From: a bacterium
Lineage (GTDB): Bacteria > BMS3Abin14
Direction: 5' to 3'
Assembly: GCA_022865845.1 (NCBI GenBank)
Contig: JALHUC010000102.1
Location: 1-6,210, forward strand
Length of the DNA: 6,210 nt
Made by a program: the position numbers and the translations under genes. Shown here in pieces: positions 1 through 4,380 of this stretch (within the stretch, counting starts at the first letter, position 1; each line of letters starts with the position of its first letter). The notes under the pieces were generated by a model. It had not been told where the DNA came from. It did not search any database and saw only the letters and a list, made by a program, of their open reading frames with translations.

Positions 1-34
1 CGCGTTACCACCCCGATTCCCCCGCGGTACGGGG
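1..34 (-). promoter_or_regulatory. T-box riboswitch, 3' part: stem III and antiterminator core (cut by window edge)
   Basis: On the minus strand positions 14 to 1 read GGGGTGGTAACGCG, which matches the T-box antiterminator core (consensus GGGTGGTACCGCG) except for A in place of the first C after TGGTA. The UGGU at 10-7 would pair with the ACCA 3' end of an uncharged tRNA whose discriminator base is A, as in tRNA-Phe. Just before it a hairpin (CCCCG at 20-24 with CGGGG at 30-34) stands where stem III is expected. The 3' half of the antiterminator, the competing terminator or sequestering stem and the regulated gene lie beyond position 1. Taken alone the match is short; stem I at 404-511 on the same strand makes it convincing. 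The spacing between the two parts is unusually long because of the repeat at 53-342. Confidence 0.7.
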
Positions 35-52
35 ACTCTCGGTGGGCAAGGG

Positions 53-342
53 TTGATGACTTCGCAAAAAGTCATCACCGCGCCCCGTGCGGGGCGCCCA
101 GAACAATGATTTGCCGAGCAATTCGTTGTTCTGTGAGGAAAGCGGAAACGACGCTTTTCACTTTCCGTGGAGCAAAAAGACCCGTCTGGTTTTTTTGCGA
201 CCCCATTTCGCGCCCCGTGGGGGCGCCCGGATCAACGATATGCGGTGTAAATCGTTGATCTGTGAGGGAAGCGGAAACGACGCTTTTCGCTTTCCGTGGA
301 GCAAAAAGACCCGTCCGGTTTTTTTGCGACCCTACTAAAGTT
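53..342 (+). repeat. Two tandem copies of a multi-hairpin dispersed repeat, with an end hairpin
   Basis: The block starts with an end hairpin E (TGATGACTT at 54-62 with AAGTCATCA at 69-77, loop CGCAAA). Two tandem units of about 130 bp follow (79-208 and 209-338), differing by substitutions and one deleted base. Each unit folds into four successive hairpins. A is a GC-rich stem (80-86 with 91-97). B is a long stem (99-113 with 119-133; second copy 230-243 with 247-260). C is a stem around the loop CGACGC (137-148 with 155-166; second copy 266-277 with 284-295). D has A/T-rich arms (172-182 with 188-198). Most differences between the units keep or improve pairing. The right end, ACCCTACTAAAGTT, is shared with the inverted copy at 4067-4176. 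No protein gene fits here; the short open frames are by-products of the repeat. I do not recognise the family; a non-autonomous mobile element or a structured RNA are both possible. Confidence 0.9.
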
Positions 343-403
343 CGCCCATCTCCTGTAACGGGGAGAATCCGTCCTACCCTACTAAAACAGCTATTTCAGG
401 CAG

Positions 404-511
404 GAAGCTCGGGAGGGAAAGGTCATTCTGGACCGCCGGGGAAGCTTTCAGCCAATGGCTGCCCCTCTCTTTGACGCTCCGAACCGGATGACCGCTCTCC
501 GTCTTCGCTTC
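404..511 (-). promoter_or_regulatory. T-box riboswitch stem I, phenylalanine specifier
   Basis: Read on the minus strand this folds as T-box stem I. The basal helix is GAAGC (511-507) with GCTTC (408-404). Next come GA-rich strands (GAAGAC / CGA) fitting a K-turn, then helix GGAG (500-497) with CTCC (415-412). The internal loop is AGC (496-494) opposite TTTCC (420-416), and above it helix GGTCAT (493-488) pairs with ATGACC (426-421). The distal part has AAAGAGAG (472-465), GGGG (465-462) with CCCC (441-438), and the apical GGCTGAAAGC typical of these leaders. The specifier is TTC (419-417), or TTT one base earlier; both are Phe codons. It lies just after rplT, where pheST normally follows. 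In E. coli the same spot holds the pheM attenuator, so a T-box here is a different solution to the same control problem. Charged tRNA-Phe should lower, and uncharged tRNA-Phe raise, expression of the downstream gene. Confidence 0.8.
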
Positions 512-522
512 TCGTATTCTTT

Positions 523-554
523 TTTATATATTTCCCAAGCACTTAAACTTGGAA
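523..554 (-). promoter_or_regulatory. Possible promoter for the T-box transcript
   Basis: Between the rplT terminator and T-box stem I the minus strand is very A/T-rich and contains TATATA (530-525) overlapping TATAAA, a plausible -10 about 13 bases before stem I. The -35 match is poor (TTCCAA at 554-549). A small inverted repeat (CCAAG 535-539, CTTGG 548-552) overlaps the spacer. A promoter is expected here because a terminator-like hairpin closes the rplT unit, but the sequence match is weak. Confidence 0.25.
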
Positions 555-579
555 AACAAAGATCTGACCTGTCAGTACA

Positions 580-611
580 AAAATATCTTTAAAACGGCAC
601 GTTTTGAAGAT
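580..611 (-). terminator. Intrinsic terminator after rplT
   Basis: On the minus strand ATCTTCAAAACG (611-600) pairs with CGTTTTAAAGAT (596-585) around the three-base loop TGC, with one C-A mismatch, and is followed by A and TTTTT (583-579). The hairpin begins at the rplT stop codon. It is A/T-rich, so termination may be partial. It separates the ribosomal-protein unit from the T-box leader. Confidence 0.6.
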
Positions 612-976
612 CAGGTGTTCTGCTCAAGGCCTCCTGATGCGACTTTGACAAGTTCCGCAAAGGCAGCATCATCATGAACAGCGATATCGGAAAGTACCTT
701 GCGATCCAAGGTGACGCCAGCCTGATTCAGTCCCTGAATGAATTTGCTGTAGGAAAGACCATGGTTCCTGGCCGCCGCGTTGATCCGCACGATCCACAGG
801 CGTCTGAAATCCCGTTTCTTGTTACGCCTGTCACGGTAAGCATAGGCAAGCCCCTTTTCTACAGTCATTCGGGCCTGACCTACAAGGTTCTTCCTCCCGC
901 CCCAGGAACCCTTAGCCAGGGAAAGCAGACTTTTTCTTTTCTTTCTGGCGTGAACCGCCCTTTTTACTCGGGGCAT
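611..976 (-). CDS. rplT: 50S ribosomal protein L20
   Basis: This 121-residue protein is L20, which binds 23S rRNA early in large-subunit assembly and in many bacteria also represses its own operon. The strongly basic N-terminus (PRVKRAVHARKKRKSLLSLAKG), the central RRNKKRDFRRLWIVRINAAAR block and the NHGLSYSKFIQGLNQAGVTLDRKVLSDIA segment are diagnostic. The length is typical of the family (about 118 residues) with a slightly longer tail. The ATG follows AAAGGAG at a normal distance. It lies 52 bases downstream of rpmI, which places it at the end of the thrS-infC-rpmI-rplT cluster. The usual KGYxGxR stretch reads KGSWGGR here, a small departure that probably does not affect function. Confidence 0.98.
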   Translation of the reverse strand: MPRVKRAVHARKKRKSLLSLAKGSWGGRKNLVGQARMTVEKGLAYAYRDRRNKKRDFRRLWIVRINAAARNHGLSYSKFIQGLNQAGVTLDRKVLSDIAVHDDAAFAELVKVASGGLEQNT

Positions 977-992
977 GCTGTGACTCCTTTAG

Positions 993-1036
993 ATATTTAA
1001 AAATCTGAGGAAGTTTCTCACAAGATTTTTAAATAT
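993..1036 (-). promoter_or_regulatory. Perfect A/T-rich hairpin between rpmI and rplT
   Basis: ATATTTAAAAATCT (993-1006) and AGATTTTTAAATAT (1023-1036) are a perfect 14-bp inverted repeat. An inner TGAG/CTCA pairing (1006-1009 with 1017-1020) shortens the loop. The rpmI stop codon (1029-1031) is inside one arm, and the hairpin ends three bases before the rplT Shine-Dalgarno sequence (984-990). As RNA it would form only once ribosomes leave rpmI. A role in coupling, rplT start access or mRNA processing is inferred. It is not followed by a U-run, so it is not an intrinsic terminator. Confidence 0.65.
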
Positions 1037-1226
1037 AGGGTATCAATTTCCTGATGTTTCTCACATCAGCACTATGAACCAGAGTACCGCTGCGAAGCCG
1101 GCGTTTTCTCTTCTGATCCTTGCTGGTCAGGATATGGCTGTGATTGGCTCTTCGCCTCTTAATTTTGCCTGTCCCGGTCTTCCCGAAACGCTTGGCGGCT
1201 CCCCTGTTTGTTTTGATCTTGGGCAT
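1029..1226 (-). CDS. rpmI: 50S ribosomal protein L35
   Basis: This small basic protein of 65 residues is L35 of the large ribosomal subunit. It begins with the signature [35 protein letters not shown] and ends in [10 protein letters not shown]; the length matches the family. The ATG is preceded by GGAG with six bases between. The 61-base gap after infC contains a small hairpin (1249-1253 with 1265-1269) of unknown meaning. Co-transcription with infC and rplT is expected, as this trio is one of the most conserved bacterial operons. Confidence 0.98.
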   Translation of the reverse strand: MPKIKTNRGAAKRFGKTGTGKIKRRRANHSHILTSKDQKRKRRLRSGTLVHSADVRNIRKLIPYI

Positions 1227-1287
1227 TTTATACTCCGTTAGCGATGCTGCGGGCTATTCCAGATCCCGCTATTGATGAGGTTACACT

Positions 1288-1806
1288 CTAATGGGCGATG
1301 GGTGCCAGGATCATGACCAGGTTACGACCCTCCATTTTCGCCGGAGATTCAACAACCGTTATATCCTCAAGCATTTCCGTCAGCTTCTGCAGGACCATCC
1401 TACCTCTATCTATATGGACGATCTCGCGGCCCCTGAACCGTACAGTTATTTTCAGCTTGTTGCCTTCGGCCAGAAAGCGTTTGGCATGTTTGGCCTTGGT
1501 CTCAAGATCATGATCGTCCGTTTTGGGACGAATCTTTACTTCCTTGATCAGAATGATTTTCTGGTTCTTCTTTGCCAGTTGTGCTTTTTTGCTCTGTTCA
1601 TACTTGAATTTGCCGTAATCCATTATTCGGCAGACTGGAGGATCGGCGGTGGGCGCGACCTCCACCAGATCGAGGCCTCTGTCCTCTGCTGCTGCTATGG
1701 CGTTGTGTTTTTCCAGAATGCCCAGCTGCTCACCTTCGGGTCCTATGACGCGCAGTTCCCGGGCGGTGATCATCCGGTTGACAGCGATTTTCTTTTCGGC
1801 TGCTAT
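1288..1806 (-). CDS. infC: Translation initiation factor IF-3, AUA start codon
   Basis: IF-3 binds the 30S subunit, prevents premature 50S joining and rejects wrong start codons and initiator tRNAs. The 172-residue product has the N-domain (VNRMITARELRVIGPEGEQLG, then DLVEVAPTADPPVCRIMDYGKFKYEQ), a lysine-rich linker, and the C-domain with KITVRFRGREIVHIDRGRMVLQKL. No ATG, GTG or TTG gives a full-length protein: the first ATG (1773) lacks a Shine-Dalgarno sequence and cuts into the conserved start. ATA at 1806 lies six bases after GGAGG and one base after the thrS stop, giving IAAEKKIAVNRMITAR, which fits the family. Rare starts (AUU in E. coli) are the known means of IF-3 self-repression, and AUA here would serve the same purpose. 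Start choice is inference; gene identity is certain. Confidence 0.95.
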   Translation of the reverse strand: MAAEKKIAVNRMITARELRVIGPEGEQLGILEKHNAIAAAEDRGLDLVEVAPTADPPVCRIMDYGKFKYEQSKKAQLAKKNQKIILIKEVKIRPKTDDHDLETKAKHAKRFLAEGNKLKITVRFRGREIVHIDRGRMVLQKLTEMLEDITVVESPAKMEGRNLVMILAPIAH

Positions 1807-1807
1807 C

Positions 1808-3727
1808 TCACTCCTCCTTGTACGGGATTGCGGGTGGGGACATCAGATCCCTCACCAGTTCCACAAAATCCTCAAGGGACACAGTCCCCCTGTCGCCGTC
1901 CTCCCGGTCTCTTAATGCCACAGTCCCGGTATCGGCTTCCTGATCTCCTAGAATAAGCATGTAAGGTACTTTTTCCAGGCGGGCTTCACGGATCTTGTAT
2001 CCGATCTTCTCATTTCGAAGGTCGGATTCTACACGAAAACCCTCTTTTCGAAGTCTACCCGCTACAGAACGAGCATAGGTAGCACTCCTGTCTGTTATTG
2101 TCAATATCTTGACCTGAACTGGGGACAGCCACGCCGGAAAGGCTCCCGCGAAGTGCTCAATGAGAACCCCGAGGAAACGGTCGATGGACCCCAGAATCAC
2201 CCTGTGAAGCATAATAGGACGATGCCTTTCACCATCAGCTCCAACAAACTCCAGCTCAAACCGTTCCGGAAGAGCAAAATCACACTGGACCGTTGCGCAC
2301 TGCCACATCCGTCCAATGGCGTCCTTTAAGATAACATCTATCTTGGGACCGTAAAAAGCTCCGTCTCCCTCGTTGATCTTATAGCTGATGCCTTCATCAT
2401 CGAGAGCTTCCATAAGGGCCTTTGTTGCTCTTTCCCAGTCTTCTTCGCTGCCGATGGATTTTTCCGGCCTGGTGGAAATTTCCATTACATATTCAAAATC
2501 GAAGACCCCCATCATATCGCGCACAAAGTTGATGACACCCCTGATCTCAGAGTTGAGCTGTTCAGGCGTGCACAGAATATGAGCATCATCCTGGGTGAAC
2601 CCCCTGACGCGCAGCAATCCGTGCAAAACACCAGATTTCTCATGCCGGTGGACGGTACCAAGTTCAAAGTATCTCAGGGGAAGGTCCCGGTAACTTCTGA
2701 TAGAGGACTTGTAGATAAGCATATGGGCAACGCAGTTCATAGGTTTCAGGCCGTACTGGGCACCCTCCACCTCTGTAAAGTACATGTTCTCACGGTAGTG
2801 ATCCCAGTGTCCCGATTTCTTCCACAGGTCCACCTTGAGAAGCTGTGGACCCATGACGATCTGATAACCTCTCCTGAAGTGCTCCTTTTTTTCCAGATCC
2901 TCTATGAGGGTTCTGACCAGAGCGCCCTTGGGATGATAGATCACCAGTCCGGGTCCCGCTTCCTCTTCTATAGAAAAAAGTTCCAACTCGCGACCCAGCT
3001 TCCGGTGATCCCTTTTCCTGGCCTCCTCGAGCCGCTCCAGGTAGGCTTTCAGATCCTTTTTATCGACCCAGGAGGTCCCATACAGGCGCTGCAGCATCTT
3101 TTTATGTTCATCGCCTCTCCAGTAAGCCCCTGCTGTATGAAGGAGCTTAAAGGACTTCACATAGCCTGTGTCAGGGACGTGAGGTCCGCGGCACATATCC
3201 ACGAAATCACCTTGCCGGTAAACCGAGACAGTATCGTCCTCGATCTCCCTGATCAGCTCGACCTTGTATTCCTCCCCAAGCTCTTCGAACAGTTTGATGC
3301 CCTCTTTCCTGGACAGAACCTCCCTGGTGAAAGGAATTTTCTCGGCAACGATCCTGTCCATCTCCTTCTCTATCCGCTTGAGATCCTCCTCGTTGATGCT
3401 TTCCGGCAGATCGATGTCGTAATAGAAACCGTCCTGGATGGGAGGGCCGATGGCCAGTTTTACGTTGGGATAGAGTCTTTTCACAGCCTGGGCCATCACA
3501 TGGGAAGAGCTGTGTCTGAATATATCCACGCCTTCTTCGTCGTTGAAAGTCAGAAAGCGAACCTGGGATGCCTGATCAAGGGGGGTGGACATATCCTTCA
3601 GCGATCCGTCGACCTCCGCGGCCAGGGATGCCTTGGCCAGATTGCGGCCTATGGATTCGGCAACCTGTGCCAGGGTCGTGCCAGCCTCGTAGTCCCTGCT
3701 TGAACCGTCGGGGAAGGTAATTTTCAA
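1808..3727 (-). CDS. thrS: Threonine-tRNA ligase, UUG start codon
   Basis: This cytoplasmic class II synthetase charges tRNA-Thr and hydrolyses mischarged Ser-tRNA-Thr. From the UUG start it has 639 residues (E. coli 642). Domains in order are TGS (KITFPDGS, about 1-60); the editing domain with HSSSH (H72, H76) and CRGPH (C179, H183); the catalytic core with motif 2 ([16 protein letters not shown]361), zinc ligands C332, H383 and H508, and motif 3 ([12 protein letters not shown]); and a C-terminal anticodon-binding domain. All key residues are present. The frame stays open to an ATG at 3784, but those 19 extra codons are translated heptamer repeat ([13 protein letters not shown]). TTG at 3727, seven bases after AAGGAG, gives the normal family start MKITFPDGS. 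The gene abuts infC with a one-base gap after its stop. The leader contains the palindrome at 3744-3840 rather than a recognised operator. Confidence 0.97.
   Translation of the reverse strand: MKITFPDGSSRDYEAGTTLAQVAESIGRNLAKASLAAEVDGSLKDMSTPLDQASQVRFLTFNDEEGVDIFRHSSSHVMAQAVKRLYPNVKLAIGPPIQDGFYYDIDLPESINEEDLKRIEKEMDRIVAEKIPFTREVLSRKEGIKLFEELGEEYKVELIREIEDDTVSVYRQGDFVDMCRGPHVPDTGYVKSFKLLHTAGAYWRGDEHKKMLQRLYGTSWVDKKDLKAYLERLEEARKRDHRKLGRELELFSIEEEAGPGLVIYHPKGALVRTLIEDLEKKEHFRRGYQIVMGPQLLKVDLWKKSGHWDHYRENMYFTEVEGAQYGLKPMNCVAHMLIYKSSIRSYRDLPLRYFELGTVHRHEKSGVLHGLLRVRGFTQDDAHILCTPEQLNSEIRGVINFVRDMMGVFDFEYVMEISTRPEKSIGSEEDWERATKALMEALDDEGISYKINEGDGAFYGPKIDVILKDAIGRMWQCATVQCDFALPERFELEFVGADGERHRPIMLHRVILGSIDRFLGVLIEHFAGAFPAWLSPVQVKILTITDRSATYARSVAGRLRKEGFRVESDLRNEKIGYKIREARLEKVPYMLILGDQEADTGTVALRDREDGDRGTVSLEDFVELVRDLMSPPAIPYKEE
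1811..1819 (-). promoter_or_regulatory. Ribosome binding site that sets the AUA start of infC
   Basis: AAGGAGGAG sits inside the last codons of thrS and leaves six bases between GGAGG (1817-1813) and ATA (1806-1804). It is the only strong Shine-Dalgarno sequence near the infC start. Its overlap with the end of thrS implies translational coupling. Confidence 0.8.
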
Positions 3728-3734
3728 AAAGGCA

Positions 3735-3740
3735 CTCCTT
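3735..3740 (-). promoter_or_regulatory. Ribosome binding site that sets the UUG start of thrS
   Basis: AAGGAG lies seven bases before TTG (3727-3725). Neither in-frame ATG upstream (3784, 3754) has a comparable site, and the peptide between is repeat-derived. Confidence 0.8.
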
Positions 3741-3743
3741 TTA

Positions 3744-3840
3744 CAATTCCGCATTGCGGATTGCGAATTGAGGATTGGGAACAAAAGCGTTTAGCTTTGT
3801 CGCCTCGAATCCGGAATCCTCCATCCGAAATTCTCAATCG
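3744..3840. repeat. Two opposed heptamer arrays forming a quasi-palindrome in the thrS leader
   Basis: On the plus strand 3744-3778 reads as seven-base units of the form GNATTGN (GCATTGC, GGATTGC, GAATTGA, GGATTGG). 3806-3840 reads as units of the opposite sense (CGAATCC, GGAATCC, TCCATCC, GAAATTC, TCAATCG). Between them is a small inverted repeat, ACAAAAGC (3781-3788) against GCTTTGT (3794-3800). The whole could fold into an imperfect hairpin about 95 bases long within the thrS 5' leader. The array also creates the false N-terminal extension of thrS. Confidence 0.75.
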
Positions 3841-3854
3841 TCTCTAATTAACAA

Positions 3855-3890
3855 CAAGGCATCCTGATTTTAGGTTACCAGGATGCCTTG
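3855..3890 (-). terminator. Terminator-like hairpin after tRNA-Val
   Basis: CAAGGCATCCTG (3855-3866) and CAGGATGCCTTG (3879-3890) pair perfectly over 12 bp with a 12-base loop. On the minus strand the stem is followed by TTGTTAATT, an imperfect U-rich tail. It starts about 15 bases after the tRNA CCA end, the usual position of a tRNA terminator. Some read-through into thrS is possible. Confidence 0.75.
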
Positions 3891-3904
3891 GTTTGAAAAA
3901 CGCA

Positions 3905-3979
3905 TGGTAGGCGCGGGCGGGATTGAACCGCCGACTTCTTCCGCGTCAGGGAAGCGCTCTCCCACTGAGCTACGCGCCT
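3905..3979 (-). tRNA. tRNA-Val (anticodon GAC)
   Basis: The minus strand folds into a complete 75-base cloverleaf. The acceptor stem is AGGCGCG with CGCGCCT. The D arm is GCTC/GAGC with loop AGTGGGA. The anticodon arm is CTTCC/GGAAG with loop CTGACGC, anticodon GAC (reads GUC and GUU). The variable loop has five bases, and the T arm is GGCGG/CCGCC with TTCAATC. The discriminator is A and CCA is encoded. It stands alone between its own promoter and a terminator-like hairpin. Confidence 0.97.
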
Positions 3980-3993
3980 ACAGAACGAAAATC

Positions 3994-4022
3994 TTACTAG
4001 CAACTGCCGTAACCTTTGTCAA
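3994..4022 (-). promoter_or_regulatory. Sigma-70-type promoter of tRNA-Val
   Basis: On the minus strand a perfect -35 TTGACA (4022-4017) and TAGTAA (3999-3994) as -10 are 17 bases apart. Transcription would begin near 3987, about eight bases before the tRNA 5' end. A palindrome AGCATATGCT (4037-4046) lies upstream in an A/T-rich stretch. Confidence 0.8.
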
Positions 4023-4066
4023 GAATACAGTTTCAAAGCATATGCTGATTCAAATATTCCCCTCTA

Positions 4067-4176
4067 AACTTTGACAGGGTCGCAAAAAGTCCGTAATCGG
4101 CTTTTTGCTCCTCGGAAAGGGAAAAGCGTCGTTTTCCCTTTCCTTACAAATTGATGACTTTTTGCGAAGTCATCAA
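4067..4176 (-). repeat. Inverted, shortened copy of the multi-hairpin repeat
   Basis: Read on the minus strand this is the same element as 53-342 but with modules E-C-D only. E is TTGATGACTT (4151-4160) with AAGTCATCAA (4167-4176), loop CGCAAA. C is a perfect 12-bp stem (4114-4125 with 4132-4143) around CGACGC. D is GCAAAAAG/CTTTTTGC (4082-4089 with 4101-4108) capped by CCG/CGG. The right end is GCGACCCT, three variable bases, AAAGTT. Modules A and B are cleanly absent. It lies upstream of the tRNA-Val promoter. Confidence 0.88.
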
Positions 4177-4232
4177 ACTTTACACCTTGTATTGTAATTT
4201 GATACCCCGCTGTTCGCAATAATATAAGAATA

Positions 4233-4267
4233 TCAGGTTTGATGTTTGATGTTTAAAGTTTGAGGTT
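4233..4267. repeat. Heptamer tandem repeat (TGATGTT type)
   Basis: Five seven-base units read on the plus strand: TCAGGTT, TGATGTT, TGATGTT, TAAAGTT, TGAGGTT. The array is intergenic. The short open frames across it, rich in SNFKHQTSNL-like peptides on the other strand, are artefacts of the 7-base period. Confidence 0.85.
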
Positions 4268-4293
4268 CTCTTTGGGCATTGGTCTATATTTCC

Positions 4294-4340
4294 CCTCTGC
4301 ACTCTGCACTCTACACCCTGCACTCTGCACTTTGCACTCA
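4294..4340. repeat. Heptamer tandem repeat (ACTCTGC type)
   Basis: Nearly seven units read on the plus strand: CCTCTGC, ACTCTGC, ACTCTAC, ACCCTGC, ACTCTGC, ACTTTGC, ACTCA. The period equals that of the arrays at 4233-4267 and 3744-3840, but the sequence is unrelated. It ends directly against the inverted repeat at 4341-4380. Confidence 0.9.
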
Positions 4341-4380
4341 TTTCCCTGTGAAAAGCCGATCTACCCATTTCACAGGGAAA
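4341..4380 (-). terminator. Perfect 13-bp inverted repeat at the stop of the barrel gene
   Basis: TTTCCCTGTGAAA (4341-4353) and TTTCACAGGGAAA (4368-4380) are exact inverted copies around a 14-base loop. The stop codon of the barrel gene (4370-4372) is in the first transcribed arm. The 3' arm is followed by TGAGTGC, not a U-run, so this may terminate weakly or protect the mRNA 3' end. A canonical intrinsic terminator is not seen. Confidence 0.55.

Noticed and set aside
172..198. Intrinsic terminator on the plus strand (hairpin D with seven T)
   Set aside because: The T-run is the 3' arm of the stem itself, not a tail after it, and no plus-strand gene precedes it.
53..342. CRISPR array
   Set aside because: There are only two units of about 130 bp, with no short repeats separated by unique spacers and no cas genes.
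87..474. Two open frames on the plus strand with a repeated peptide (SGNDAF.FPWSKKTR.VFLRP)
   Set aside because: The peptide repetition comes from the tandem DNA repeat; the pattern of change preserves base pairing rather than codons, and there is no convincing ribosome site.
1249..1269. L20-binding operator before rpmI
   Set aside because: Only a 5-bp stem with an 11-base loop is visible; no mimic of the 23S rRNA site could be supported.
2579..3703. 374-residue open frame on the plus strand opposite thrS
   Set aside because: It lies antisense to a complete, highly conserved gene and shows no family features.
3728..3784. N-terminal extension of thrS to ATG 3784
   Set aside because: It is translated heptamer repeat, lacks a ribosome site and lies outside the conserved ThrRS start.
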